Of a DNA stretch of 41,187 bases, positions 8,289-17,482 are shown one piece after another. Location of the stretch: positions 1 through 41,187 of the forward strand of contig NZ_JAMRYX010000143.1 in the NCBI RefSeq assembly GCF_024448135.1, given 5' to 3'. How positions within the stretch are numbered: the first letter of the stretch is position 1; each line of letters opens with the position of its first letter. Below the pieces are notes generated by a model. That model did not search any database. It saw only the letters and a list, made by a program, of their open reading frames with translations, and was not told the origin of the DNA. Made by a program: the position numbers and the translations under genes. This DNA comes from Methylocystis suflitae (GTDB taxonomy: Bacteria; Pseudomonadota; Alphaproteobacteria; Rhizobiales; Beijerinckiaceae).

Positions 8289-8807
8289 CTACGCCGGCGC
8301 GTATTTCGCGAAGGCGCTGCGAAACGCCGCGTCGAAGGCGTCGGCGTCAACGTCGACCGTTTCGATCTCCGCGCCGTCTTCGGCGACGCCGGAAAAGCGA
8401 TATTGCGGGTCTGAAAACTCGAGACCTTCCTCGTCTTCGGCGCTCTCGTACGGCAGCGCGATCTCGACCATCAGCTGTCGCTTCAGCGACAGCGCGCGGC
8501 CGACCACCGCGTCGATGCGGCCGTCATCACTGCTGAAATAGCCGTCGAGGATAATCATGCAGACGTCGGCGTTCGGCGCTTCGTCTTCAAGCCATTGCAG
8601 CGCCGCCTCGACGCTTTCGGCGATATCAATCTTGCCTGCATCGCTGACGATGAATTGTTGCGGCTGGTCGACGCCAGCGTCGGACCGCGCCACGCCGAAG
8701 GGCGTCAGCATGTGTCCGCGCGCCAGCGTCGTGACGGCTTTCGCGAAGGCCTCGCCGGCCAATGCTGCGATGGGTTCGTGCGAAATTGGTTCTGCGCCAA
8801 TGCTCAT
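8289..8807 (-). CDS. Hypothetical protein, acidic, 172 residues
   Basis: Not recognised. It is a soluble, acidic protein without signal peptide or membrane span. A repeated alternation of beta and helix segments is likely (VCMIILDGYFSS, QLMVEIALPY). The C-terminal third is very acidic (ESAEDEEGLEF and ETVDVDADAFDAAF). The start is well supported, with GGAGGAAAATGCC before the ATG. It lies 67 bases downstream of the start of the aminopeptidase gene's neighbour on the same strand and follows that gene, so co-transcription with aminopeptidase P is possible. Codon use matches the surrounding genome. Confidence 0.75.
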   Translation of the reverse strand: MSIGAEPISHEPIAALAGEAFAKAVTTLARGHMLTPFGVARSDAGVDQPQQFIVSDAGKIDIAESVEAALQWLEDEAPNADVCMIILDGYFSSDDGRIDAVVGRALSLKRQLMVEIALPYESAEDEEGLEFSDPQYRFSGVAEDGAEIETVDVDADAFDAAFRSAFAKYAPA

Positions 8808-8874
8808 GGCATTTTCCTCCGAGCGAGCGGAGTTCTGAGGATCAATAGATCAACGTCATCCGTTTCGAGATTGT

Positions 8875-10689
8875 TCATACCGGCTTCGTCGCTTGCCGCA
8901 GCCATTTGCGCGTCTTTGCGTCGACAAGCGACGAGAGCGTCTTGCGCACAAGCGCGTGATAGGCGTTGAGCCAGTCGATTTCTTCCGGCGACAGCAATTT
9001 CGGCTCGACGCAATTCAAATCGAAAGGCGCGAGCGTGATGGTCTCGAAACCATACATCTCGCGTTCGCCGCCTTTGATTTCGCGCTTCTCGACGATGACG
9101 AGATTTTCAAGCCGGATGCCATATTCGCCGGCGCGGTAATAGCCGGGCTCGTTCGAGAGGATCATGCCGGGCTGCAACGGCGTCGTCCCGAGCTTCGAGA
9201 TGCGCTGCGGCCCCTCATGCACCGAGAGGTAAGCGCCAACGCCGTGGCCCGTCCCATGATCGAAGTCGAGCCCAGCCTCCCACAGCGCGCGCCGCGCGAA
9301 AGCATCCAGCTGCGCGCCCGAGACGCCCTTGGGAAACACGGCGCGGGCGATGGCGATATGGCCTTTGAGCACGCGCGTGAAATGTTCGCGTAATTGTTTC
9401 GACGCCGGACCGACGACGACGGTGCGCGTCACGTCGGTCGTGCCGTCGAGATATTGCGCGCCTGAATCGACGAGATAGACGCCGCGACCGATCTTGAGAT
9501 TGCTCGTTTCCGTCACCCGATAATGCGGGATCGCCGCATGTTCGCCGAAAGCCGAGATCGTCGGGAAGGAGATGTCGCGCAGGTCGCCGTTTTCTCGGCG
9601 GAAGGTTTCGAGCGCTTCCGCCGCGGAAATTTCCGTCAATCCGCCCTTTGGCGCGGTTTCGGAAAACCAGGCGAGGAATCGCGTCAGCGCCGCGCCGTCG
9701 CGAATATGAGCTTCGCGGGCGCCTTCAAGCTCCCTTTCATTCTTGATCGCTTTGGGCAGCGTCGCCGGATCGTCGGCGAGACGCGGCTTGCCGCCCGCCG
9801 CGCGCAAGGTTTCGACGAGTTTCGCCGGCGCCGTCGCGGAATCAAAGAGAATGGTCGCGCCGCGCTTGCCGGCCTGCACGAGATCCTCGACGAGGTCTTC
9901 AGGCGTCTTCAGCGTCAGAAATTTTTCGAGCGCCGCGCGCACCTTCGGCGCAAGCTTCGCTCCATCAATATAGAGCGCAGGCGCGCCGTCCTTGGGCAGC
10001 AACGCGAAGCAGAGCGCGATCGGCGTATGCGCCACATCGGCGCCGCGAATGTTGAACGCCCAGCAGATCGCATGCGGATCGGACATCAACGCCGCGTCCG
10101 CATCTTTTAGCGCCGCGCGCAGCTTTTTGATCTTCGCGCCGGCGCTCTCGCCGGCGTATCGGGCGGGATGAATCGCCACCGCGCCTCTCGGTTCGGCCGG
10201 CCGGTCAATCCAAAGCGCATCGATCGGATTGGCGTCGAGCGGAACGAGGTCGATCTTCCTTTCCGCGAGAATTTTCCCGAAGCGTTCGATCTGCGGGCTG
10301 GTGTGCACCCAGGGGTCATAGCCGATGCGCGCGCCTTCGCGCGCATGTTCGCTGAGCCAAGCGGCGGGCGTCGTTTCGGCGATATCGAGCGGCTTGAAGA
10401 GCTTCGCATCGATCTCGCCGCGCACCTGAATGACATAGCGGCCATCGACGAAGAGCGCGGCCTCCTTCTCCAGCACGACGGCAAAGCCCGCCGATCCGGT
10501 GAAGCCTGTCAGCCAGGCGAGGCGCTCCGCGCATCTGGGCACATATTCGTTTTGATGGACGTCGGCGCGCGGAACGAGAAAGCCGTCGAGTCCTTGCCGT
10601 TTCAGCTCAGCGCGCAGCGCCTTGAGACGCGCCGCGCTGTCGCCGCGCATGGCGTCGTCGACGAATGTTTGGAATTTCGCTTCGAACAT
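8875..10689 (-). CDS. pepP: Xaa-Pro aminopeptidase (aminopeptidase P, M24B family)
   Basis: A 604-residue three-domain aminopeptidase P, the long form resembling eukaryotic XPNPEP1. It removes N-terminal residues that precede proline, in the cytoplasm. The C-terminal pita-bread domain holds all dinuclear metal ligands: DSGAQYLDGTTDVTRT (D408, D419), HGTGHGVG (H482), NEPGYY (E514) and RLEN (E528). The VHEGP motif follows the His loop. The two N-terminal creatinase-like domains start with RAELKRQGLDGFLVPRAD. The gene begins about 76 bases after the prmA stop and may share its transcript. Confidence 0.94.
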   Translation of the reverse strand: MFEAKFQTFVDDAMRGDSAARLKALRAELKRQGLDGFLVPRADVHQNEYVPRCAERLAWLTGFTGSAGFAVVLEKEAALFVDGRYVIQVRGEIDAKLFKPLDIAETTPAAWLSEHAREGARIGYDPWVHTSPQIERFGKILAERKIDLVPLDANPIDALWIDRPAEPRGAVAIHPARYAGESAGAKIKKLRAALKDADAALMSDPHAICWAFNIRGADVAHTPIALCFALLPKDGAPALYIDGAKLAPKVRAALEKFLTLKTPEDLVEDLVQAGKRGATILFDSATAPAKLVETLRAAGGKPRLADDPATLPKAIKNERELEGAREAHIRDGAALTRFLAWFSETAPKGGLTEISAAEALETFRRENGDLRDISFPTISAFGEHAAIPHYRVTETSNLKIGRGVYLVDSGAQYLDGTTDVTRTVVVGPASKQLREHFTRVLKGHIAIARAVFPKGVSGAQLDAFARRALWEAGLDFDHGTGHGVGAYLSVHEGPQRISKLGTTPLQPGMILSNEPGYYRAGEYGIRLENLVIVEKREIKGGEREMYGFETITLAPFDLNCVEPKLLSPEEIDWLNAYHALVRKTLSSLVDAKTRKWLRQATKPV

Positions 10690-10753
10690 GGAGCAAAGCT
10701 AGTCGCGCGCCTGCCGCAGGGCAATGCTTCGCGCCCGCCTTTCCCCATCCCAT

Positions 10754-10779
10754 CCCTCTCCCGCTTTAATAGGGGAGGG
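10754..10779. repeat. Short inverted repeat overlapping the prmA stop codon
   Basis: CCCTCTCCC (10754-10762) pairs with GGGGAGGG (10772-10779) around a nine-base AT-rich loop. The prmA stop codon lies in the loop. No T-run follows on either strand, so this is more likely a remnant of a REP-like element than a classical terminator. Confidence 0.5.
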
Positions 10780-11695
10780 GCAAGGACGGCGAGCAGGACG
10801 ATCCGCCTCTCCTCAACGCCAGAGTCGCCCAGCCGTCGATGTCGCTCCGCTCGGCCAGGAAAAACCCCTGGGCGCGATAGGCGTCGAGCACGCCGCGCAC
10901 GTCGCGGGCCAGCAGTCCTGAGAGCACCAGCTCCGCGTCAGCCGCCGCGGCGCGGGCAATCTCCGGCGCAAGCAGACGCAGAGGCTTCGCCAGGATATTG
11001 GCGAAGATCAGATCATATTGGCCTTGCAGCGACGGGTGGCGCAGCCCGGTCGCGACGACCGGGCGAACATCGGCGCCGGCGCCATTGGCGCGGGCGTTGG
11101 CTGAGGCTGTCGCCACGGCGACGGGATCGATATCGCCGCAGGCGACGCGCTGGTGAAAGAGCCGCGCGGCGGCGATCGCGAGAACGCCGGTGCCTGTTCC
11201 CACGTCGAGAATGCGGCGTGGGCGCCGGCGCCTGGCGATTCTCTCGAGCGCCTTGAGGCAACCCAGCGTCGTGCCGTGATGGCCGGTGCCGAAAGCGAGC
11301 GCCGCCTCGATTTCGACGCCGATGTCGTTCGGGCGCCGCCGGTCCCGATCATGAGCGCCATGCACCAGGACGCGGCCGGCGCGGACAGGGGCCAATCCGG
11401 CAAGAGCGTTCTCCACCCAGTCCTGCTCGGCGACAGTCGAAAAGCGCGCCGCCTGCGCCGTTTCGGCGTCGGCGGCGGCCTCGATCAGGGCAAGAATCTG
11501 CGCTTCGTCGGGCGCGCTCGCGAAATAGACCTCGACGGACCATTGGGGGCCATCGTCCAGCTCGAAGGCGGCGGCGGCGGTCTCTGTCGGCTCAAAGGTT
11601 TCGACGATGAGGTCGGCGACGGCGCGGGCGCGTTTTTCGTCGCAATCGAGGCGCAGCATGTGGCTGGCGTTATTGGGGGGAAGGCCTTCAAGCAT
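10766..11695 (-). CDS. prmA: Ribosomal protein L11 methyltransferase
   Basis: A 309-residue SAM-dependent methyltransferase that trimethylates ribosomal protein L11. The SAM-binding motif I is ILDVGTGTGVLAIAAARL, followed by ACGDIDPVAV (motif II). The post-motif NPPF-type position reads as DLIFANILAKPL, the usual PrmA pattern. The start MLEGLPPNNASH at 11695 fits alphaproteobacterial homologues better than a GTG 15 bases upstream, though the ribosome binding site is poor in both cases. The last residues (GGSSCSPSLPLPY) run into an inverted repeat, so the native C-terminus appears extended by repeat-derived codons. Confidence 0.93.
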   Translation of the reverse strand: MLEGLPPNNASHMLRLDCDEKRARAVADLIVETFEPTETAAAAFELDDGPQWSVEVYFASAPDEAQILALIEAAADAETAQAARFSTVAEQDWVENALAGLAPVRAGRVLVHGAHDRDRRRPNDIGVEIEAALAFGTGHHGTTLGCLKALERIARRRRPRRILDVGTGTGVLAIAAARLFHQRVACGDIDPVAVATASANARANGAGADVRPVVATGLRHPSLQGQYDLIFANILAKPLRLLAPEIARAAAADAELVLSGLLARDVRGVLDAYRAQGFFLAERSDIDGWATLALRRGGSSCSPSLPLPY

Positions 11696-11797
11696 GAGCG
11701 CGCTTACCACGGCCGGGGCGCGTGCGTCACCTTTCGCTCGGCGCCGTCGGTCTGTATTGTCGCGCTAGAGGCTGGGCCCAACGAGTTGAAGGCGTGA

Positions 11798-12778
11798 ATG
11801 ACCGAAAGACTTTCGCTTTGTCTGATCGGCCCGAAGAAGGGCGGCAAGTCGTCGCTGCTCGCCTCCCTTGTCGACTGCGTCGCGCAAAGCGCCTTTGGCT
11901 ATTCGCCGCGCCTGCGCCCCGCGCTGCAGCCGATCACCGAGGCGGAATATTTCGCCGAGAGCGCTGAGCCAAAAAAAACCAATCTGCTGTCGGTCGAACA
12001 GGGCGACTATGAGCGGCTGCGGCGCGAATTCGCCGAGGGCGGCCTCGCCACCGACACGCTCGACACCTACGAATATCGCTTCCGCCTGACGGTCAACGGC
12101 GAAGCGCCGCCGGCGGCGGTGCTACGAGGACCCTGGCTTCTGGAGATCATTGACTCGGCCGGCGAGATCGCCGTGCCGCCGGACGGCGCCGAGGTCGCCA
12201 TCCTCAATGACGTCAAAGCCAAGCTCGCCAGGCAGATGCTTGAGGCCGACGCCATCGTGATCGTGCTGCCACTGGTGCGGCTCGAGGATTCCGGCTGGTC
12301 GGGCAATCTCGCGCGCCTTATCGACCGGCTGGCGTTGGCGCCTGAGAAAAAGCTCAAGCGGCTCGTCGTCGTTTTCTCGCAATATGAGCGCTTGTTCGCG
12401 CGCCTCGGGCCGAGCGCCTTCACCTATGCCTGCGATCCTGCGGTGGCGCTGCACGCCTTGCGTAAATCGCTGCGCGCCGCGCAGTGGCTGGATCGCCTGC
12501 GGGCGCTGGAGTCGCCGAACGGCGGCGGCGCATCGGTGCGCTTCACGGTTTGCTCGGCCTATGGTTTCGTCAAGCGCTTTCAGAATCCCAACATCGATCC
12601 GCATCAGCCTGGCGAGCGCCGGTTTCGTCGCGCAGGCCTCGAAGGCGCCCGCGCCTATAATGAATATTGGCGGCCATTCCTCACGGCCGAGCCGTTTCTT
12701 TACGCCGCCCTCGGCCTCGACAGCGCCTTCACCTTCTCCTATGCGCAGCTCGACGCGCGCATCGAGGAGATCGCCTGA
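11798..12778 (+). CDS. P-loop GTPase-like protein of unknown function
   Basis: A 326-residue protein with a clear Walker A, GPKKGGKS (11-18), and a switch-II/Walker B-like IIDSAGE (117-123), so it belongs to the TRAFAC GTPase-like P-loop proteins. The position where NKxD would confer guanine specificity reads VVFSQYE (191-197), so base specificity is uncertain. There is no membrane span. It is not recognised as a named family. The next plus-strand gene (12969) is separated only by a dispersed repeat. A membrane/coiled-coil gene is convergent with that one. The three may form a module, which is inference from proximity. Confidence 0.75.
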   Translation: MTERLSLCLIGPKKGGKSSLLASLVDCVAQSAFGYSPRLRPALQPITEAEYFAESAEPKKTNLLSVEQGDYERLRREFAEGGLATDTLDTYEYRFRLTVNGEAPPAAVLRGPWLLEIIDSAGEIAVPPDGAEVAILNDVKAKLARQMLEADAIVIVLPLVRLEDSGWSGNLARLIDRLALAPEKKLKRLVVVFSQYERLFARLGPSAFTYACDPAVALHALRKSLRAAQWLDRLRALESPNGGGASVRFTVCSAYGFVKRFQNPNIDPHQPGERRFRRAGLEGARAYNEYWRPFLTAEPFLYAALGLDSAFTFSYAQLDARIEEIA

Positions 12779-12892
12779 AGCGCTTCCCGATCACATGGAA
12801 TCATGTGATCGATAAGGAATCGCTCAAATCAAAATGTTGGAGCGGGTCCTCATGGAAAAAGTCTGTCAACTTTTTCGGAACCTGCTCTAAAG
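12779..12892. repeat. Dispersed intergenic repeat with three nested hairpins
   Basis: The segment AGCGCTTCCCGATCACATGG onward resembles a known family of interspersed repeats in rhizobial and methanotroph genomes (recalled, not searched). GATCACAT pairs with ATGTGATC around GGAATC-type loops. Further on, GAAAAAGT pairs with ACTTTTTC, enclosed by GAGCGGGTCC and GGAACCTGCTC. It begins directly after the GTPase stop codon. Its inner hairpin could act as a transcription terminator. Confidence 0.75.
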
Positions 12893-12968
12893 CGAATTTA
12901 CGTCAATTCTTGCTTAAGGCTCTGCGCCTAGGGTGATCGCGCGGATTTCCCGCGCGAAAGGACGCGCG

Positions 12969-13790
12969 ATGCGCATAGCTGCGCCGAATGGCGACGAAAC
13001 GGCCGAGATTTCTCTCGAACGGCTGCACTATGGGAAGCTCGCTTTTGGCGCGACGCTGCGCGTGCCGGCGACCGCGGGCTATGGCGTGACCTTGCGCAGT
13101 TGCAATCTGCAGCCGGCCGACGACCGGCTGCTTTCGCCGCCGCGTCTGATGGCGCTTCGCCGCTTCGAGCCTGAGCTCGTCGATCCCGCTTCTCGACGAC
13201 GCGGCTCCTTCATCGCGCGGGTCGCCCCGGAGCCGAATTCCCGTCGCGCCATTTTTTTGCGCGCGCGTTTCCGGCCTGAAGACGGCGAAAGCGGCCACGG
13301 ACGTCTCTATCAGCAGAGCGCCGTCTGGAGCGTGAGCGCCGCGGACTGGCGCCAACATCCGGCGGCGCTTCTCGCCATGGCGGACGCCGAGCTCGATGCG
13401 CGACCGGATCTCGTGACCGAGGACGAGGCGACGCGCTACAACGCCGCGCCGGCGCGTTACCTCGTTCGCTTCATCGATCCGCGCGACGTCTGGAGCGCGC
13501 TCGAGGATGCGCTGGAAGCGACGCGCTGGGCGACGCCAACGCTTGAGTTTCTGGCGCGCGGCGCCGAAACGGGCAAAGACGCGACGCTGACCTTTGGCGC
13601 TGATGATTTTGCGTGCGAAAGTGAGTTTCTCGGCGCTGTCGGCCTGGCGCTGCAGTTCTTGCCGGCGAGCTATCCGCGCTGGCGCGAGATCAGCGTCGTC
13701 TCGGGCCTGCTTCACGCGCCGCAGGGGCTCTGCTTGCGCTACCTTCCGTCGCTGCGCGCGGCCGCGCGAGCAACCCCCGTCGCCGCCTGA
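12969..13790 (+). CDS. Hypothetical protein, companion of the GTPase-like gene
   Basis: A 273-residue soluble protein, not recognised. It has no signal peptide. The sequence looks beta-rich at the N-terminus (EISLERLHYGKLAFGATLRV) and has several Arg-rich loops (DPASRRRGSFIARV and FLRARFRPEDG). The central part has DEATRYNAAPARYLVRFIDPRDVWSAL. ATG 12969 is preceded by GAAAGGA; a possible earlier start at 12933 lies without a ribosome binding site. It follows the GTPase-like gene on the same strand and ends three bases from the convergent membrane/coiled-coil gene. A shared function with both is a guess based on arrangement. Confidence 0.7.
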   Translation: MRIAAPNGDETAEISLERLHYGKLAFGATLRVPATAGYGVTLRSCNLQPADDRLLSPPRLMALRRFEPELVDPASRRRGSFIARVAPEPNSRRAIFLRARFRPEDGESGHGRLYQQSAVWSVSAADWRQHPAALLAMADAELDARPDLVTEDEATRYNAAPARYLVRFIDPRDVWSALEDALEATRWATPTLEFLARGAETGKDATLTFGADDFACESEFLGAVGLALQFLPASYPRWREISVVSGLLHAPQGLCLRYLPSLRAAARATPVAA

Positions 13791-13793
13791 ATT

Positions 13794-15998
13794 CTAACCT
13801 GGCGAACGCCTGTCCATCTGTGCCGGTTCGGCGATCAGGTAGCGCTCGAGCGCGCCGGAGCGCCGCCGTGGCAGGTTCGCGGCGGCGTCCGAGTAATAGG
13901 CGCGCGGGCCGCTGACGACGCCGCCGTCGGCAGAGTAATGCATGGCGCGGGCGGAGCGCGGCTTCAGCGCCACGAAGAGCCGCGCCTCGATCTGCCCGAC
14001 GGTGACGTTGTCGACGAGATAGGCGCCTTTGCGGTCGACGTGAGCGATTTCGTCGCGCACGAGCCGATTGAGAATAGCGACGATATTGTCGTGCACATTC
14101 GGCGGCAGCGCCGACATTGCTTCCGCATCAGGGTCAATCTCGCTCATGTCGCCGTGAACCGGACGCGCCGCGCGCAGGACGGCTTTCATCGCGCGGACGT
14201 CGACGGGCTGCTCCTCGTCGTCGGAAAGATCGATCGGCGCGGCGAACTGACGCCGCTCGCGCGCCTCATAGCCGCGTTTGAAAATCTCCGACAGAAATTT
14301 CATGATGAACAAAAATGCGTCCTGCGCCATTGCGACGCCGATCGCCATCGTCGAATCGGGGGTGAAGCTCCAGAAGGCTTCGCGCGCCAGTTCGAATTTA
14401 TTGCGCTCGGAACTGTGCGTGCGCAAATAGGCGTCGCTTTTTTTCAAAAGCTCGCGCACCTCGTCGTCTGACAGCCCAGCCGCCTTGCCGGAGACGACGC
14501 AGGCGTCGACGAGGGTCTTCGCCTCGTTGAAGCCGTTTGCCGCGGCGGCCTTGTCCGACGCCGGCGCCGCGCGGATCTTGGCGACGATCGCTGAGAGTTC
14601 ATCGCGCAGCCCGGCTTCAAGCCCGCATTTGTTGTCGAAGGCCACGCGCGCGGCGATCGTTTCGTCGCGCGCCGAGAGCAGATCGCGCGCCTCCCCCTGC
14701 GGCTCGCAGGTGAAGTCCCGGGGCACGCTTGCCGGCAGCGCATTTGATTGCCGCGCCGCCGCGAGAATCGGTTCGCATAGAGGCTTCGCGTCGCGCACGG
14801 CGCGCCACGTCGGCTCCAGGCGCAGCTGGTCGCGCAGCGCGGCGAGGTCGCGCAACGTCGCGTCGAGATCGAGCGCTGCTTCGCCCTTCGGCATCGGCCG
14901 GCCGGAAGCGGCGCTCGCGGTCTCGGCCTTCTGTTTGAGCGTGATCGTCTGCGCATTGAGCGCGTCGCGCCGCTTCACCGCGTTGGCGCGTTCGTTCGCG
15001 GGGCCGGCGAGCGTCTGCCTGAGCGCCGACACGCGTCGCATCGCTTCGGCGGCCTTCTCCTGATGCCCGCGGCAATTTGGGCCGCAGGCCGCGCCCAGCC
15101 CATCTAAGCCGTGCGCAGCGTCGACGGCGAGCTGTTCTTCCTGACGCGCCGTAGCGGCCATGGACGTCATTTCGTCCTGCTTGGCTTTGATGATGACGTC
15201 GAGTTCGGCGATGCTGCGCTCAAGCGCCTCGATCTCGCGTCGCGCATCCTCGAGCTGACGCATCGCCGCCTGCGCGCTCTGCATTTCCAGCGCGGCCTGG
15301 CTCGCGGCCTGCGCGATCACCGCCTGCTGCGCCTCCTGCCGCTTGCGAATGGCGTCGCGCAGCGCCGGCCCGGCCTGGCGCGCCGTGTTGATAAGGCCGT
15401 CGATCGAATCGAGATAGGCCTTGTAGCTGGGCGTCGCGGCGATGCGCGCGGAGGCCGCTTCATAAGCGGCGCCGATGTCTTTCGTCGCCGGCAGCAGGAC
15501 CTCCGTCGCAAGCTCCATCGGCTGAAGCTCGGCGACGATCTTGCGCGAGGAGAGCTTGAAGATGTTGTTGTAGTAGTAGGTGAACGAAAAAAAGGCGGAG
15601 ATCGAGAAGACGAAGGCGAAGACCAGCGCCGTCACGCCGGTCTTGATGATCATGCGTTCGCGGGCCATGCGCCGCCGCGCGATGAGCGCCGCAAGGTCGA
15701 CGCCGAGCGACCAGGATGTCGCGGCCAGCATCGTAAGGACGGCGGTCGTCGCGATCAGCGTGCCCGCGATCCCGATCACGTCTCCGGGCTCCCTCTGCAT
15801 GATGTCGATCATGCCGGACGAGGTTGTGTAGAAGACCCAGCCCAGAACGGGCAGGGCGGCGGCCATCCCGACGCGGCCGAGGTTGAGATCGCCGCTCCAC
15901 AGACGCGCGAGCGGCGAAATCAGAGCGTCGAAAAGACCAAAGCGCCGCCGCGGGACCGAGGCGTCGGCGACGCGCGCCTGCTGTGCGGAGGCGGTCAT
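13794..15998 (-). CDS. Membrane protein with long coiled coil, unknown function
   Basis: A 734-residue protein, not recognised. Three or four N-terminal membrane spans are seen (AAALPVLGWVFYTTSSGMI near 45-63, a segment TLIATTAVLTMLAATSW near 80-96 and ALVFAFVFSISAFFSF near 124-139). A long Ala/Gln/Glu-rich coiled-coil region follows (about residues 200-340), with a CGPNC motif near its end. A further hydrophobic patch appears late (AIGVAMAQDAFLFIMKFL), then a charged C-terminal domain. The start at MTASAQQ (15998) is preferred over 16115, but the ribosome binding site is weak. The topology suggests an envelope-spanning or scaffolding protein. It is convergent with the plus-strand pair of unknown genes. 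Confidence 0.75.
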   Translation of the reverse strand: MTASAQQARVADASVPRRRFGLFDALISPLARLWSGDLNLGRVGMAAALPVLGWVFYTTSSGMIDIMQREPGDVIGIAGTLIATTAVLTMLAATSWSLGVDLAALIARRRMARERMIIKTGVTALVFAFVFSISAFFSFTYYYNNIFKLSSRKIVAELQPMELATEVLLPATKDIGAAYEAASARIAATPSYKAYLDSIDGLINTARQAGPALRDAIRKRQEAQQAVIAQAASQAALEMQSAQAAMRQLEDARREIEALERSIAELDVIIKAKQDEMTSMAATARQEEQLAVDAAHGLDGLGAACGPNCRGHQEKAAEAMRRVSALRQTLAGPANERANAVKRRDALNAQTITLKQKAETASAASGRPMPKGEAALDLDATLRDLAALRDQLRLEPTWRAVRDAKPLCEPILAAARQSNALPASVPRDFTCEPQGEARDLLSARDETIAARVAFDNKCGLEAGLRDELSAIVAKIRAAPASDKAAAANGFNEAKTLVDACVVSGKAAGLSDDEVRELLKKSDAYLRTHSSERNKFELAREAFWSFTPDSTMAIGVAMAQDAFLFIMKFLSEIFKRGYEARERRQFAAPIDLSDDEEQPVDVRAMKAVLRAARPVHGDMSEIDPDAEAMSALPPNVHDNIVAILNRLVRDEIAHVDRKGAYLVDNVTVGQIEARLFVALKPRSARAMHYSADGGVVSGPRAYYSDAAANLPRRRSGALERYLIAEPAQMDRRSPG

Positions 15999-16330
15999 CG
16001 CGCAGACGCTCTCGACGCTGGAACCGGCCGGCTGCGCATGTCCGCTCCCTTGGAAAAAGCAATGTGGGTTGGTGACGTTGCCGGCGAATTGAGACGGATT
16101 TGCGCTCCGGCGCAAGGGCGGACGCCGCTGCGGCGCAGCGCGTTGGCGGCGCTCCCGGGGGATGCTCGCCGCGCATCGGACCTTGGGCGCGGGTGCGGCG
16201 CGGCGCCCGCCCCGCTTCCCCTTCCTGAACGATTCGTGCTAGACGGCGAGTTTACTGTCTGCGGCTGGGCCGTTCGGCCGCGACTCGCGCTGACGGGCCT
16301 TGATCCCGTCAGATCTCCAAGGGGTCAGCC
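15999..16330. other. Divergent intergenic region, 332 bases
   Basis: It separates the minus-strand membrane/coiled-coil gene from hpnH and should hold both promoters. A CTAGAC hexamer near 16236-16241 could be a -10 element for hpnH, but no convincing -35 partner stands out. A very GC-rich block (16190-16220) lies between. Nothing else is supported. Confidence 0.4.
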
Positions 16331-17482
16331 GTGGCCATTCCATTCCGCTATATCGCAAAGATCGGCGTCTATCTGCTCAAGCAGCACCTCACGGGCGTGC
16401 GGCGCTATCCGCTCGTGCTCATGATGGAGCCGCTGTTCCGCTGCAATCTGGCCTGCGCCGGCTGCGGAAAGATCGATTACCCCGATCACATCCTGAACAA
16501 GCGGCTTTCGGTCGAGGACGCGCTGCGCTCGGTGGACGAATGCGGCGCGCCGGTGGTGGTGGTCGCCGGCGGCGAGCCGCTTCTGCACAAGGATCTTCCG
16601 CAGATCGTCGAGGGGATCGTCGCGCGGCGCAAATTCGCGATCGTCTGCACCAATGCTCTACTGCTCGCCAAGAAGATCGACCTCTTCAAACCGAGCCCCT
16701 ATTTCACCTGGTCGATCCATCTCGATGGCGACAAGGAAATGCACGACCGCGCGGTCTGTCAGGACGGGGTCTATGAGCGCGCCGTCGAGGCGCTCAAACT
16801 CGCCAAGTCCAAAGGCTTCCGCGTCACCACCAACAGCACCTTCTTTTCCGACGCGGATCCCGAGCGCGTCGCGAAATTCCTCGACGCGACCACGGCGCTC
16901 GGCGTCGACGGGATGACGCTTTCGCCGGGTTACGCTTATGAGCGGGCGCCGGATCAGACTCACTTCCTCAACCGCACGCGCACCAAGGAATTGTTTCGCG
17001 CCATTCTGCGTCGCGGCCGGGGCGGGAAAGCCTGGGACCTTACCCAGTCGACGCTGTTCATGAATTTTTTGGCCGGCAATGTGAGCTATCGCTGCACCCC
17101 CTGGGGGATGCCGCTGCGAACAGTGTTTGGCTGGCAGCGACCCTGCTATCTGCTGGGCGAAGGCTATGTGCCGACGTTCAAGCAGCTGATGGAGGAGACG
17201 GACTGGGACGCCTACGGCGTCGGCAATTACGAGAAATGCGCCGACTGCATGGTGCACTCCGGTTTTGAGGCGACCGCCGTCGCCGACTCAGTGCGCCGAC
17301 CCTGGCGGGCGGCCGCCGTCGCGCTCTTTGGCGTGCGCACCGAGGGGCCGATGGCCCCTGACGTCTCGCTCGAGAATCAGCGCCCGGCCGAATATGTCTA
17401 TGACGAAAACATCGCCAAGCTCTCAGAGATCCGCGAGCACGAGGCGCAGCAGCGGGCCGAGCAACGGCCCACAGCGGCTTAG
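16331..17482 (+). CDS. hpnH: Adenosyl-hopene transferase HpnH (radical SAM)
   Basis: A 383-residue B12-independent radical SAM enzyme that joins the 5'-deoxyadenosyl group of SAM to diploptene, giving adenosylhopane, the first step of hopanoid side-chain synthesis. The cluster-binding triad is CNLACAGC (C38, C42, C45), in the typical MEPLFRCNLACAGCGKIDYP context. A GGEPL motif (VAGGEPLLHKDL) follows. The C-terminal part, with ECA/CADCMVHSGFEATA, matches the DUF3463 domain of HpnH. The start is GTG with AAGGGG upstream (16318-16324). Its last 60 bases overlap the convergent hpnG. Confidence 0.96.
   Translation: MAIPFRYIAKIGVYLLKQHLTGVRRYPLVLMMEPLFRCNLACAGCGKIDYPDHILNKRLSVEDALRSVDECGAPVVVVAGGEPLLHKDLPQIVEGIVARRKFAIVCTNALLLAKKIDLFKPSPYFTWSIHLDGDKEMHDRAVCQDGVYERAVEALKLAKSKGFRVTTNSTFFSDADPERVAKFLDATTALGVDGMTLSPGYAYERAPDQTHFLNRTRTKELFRAILRRGRGGKAWDLTQSTLFMNFLAGNVSYRCTPWGMPLRTVFGWQRPCYLLGEGYVPTFKQLMEETDWDAYGVGNYEKCADCMVHSGFEATAVADSVRRPWRAAAVALFGVRTEGPMAPDVSLENQRPAEYVYDENIAKLSEIREHEAQQRAEQRPTAA

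Noticed and set aside
15111-16424. Long plus-strand frame across the membrane/coiled-coil gene
   Set aside because: Low-complexity Arg-rich shadow; the minus strand encodes spans and heptads.
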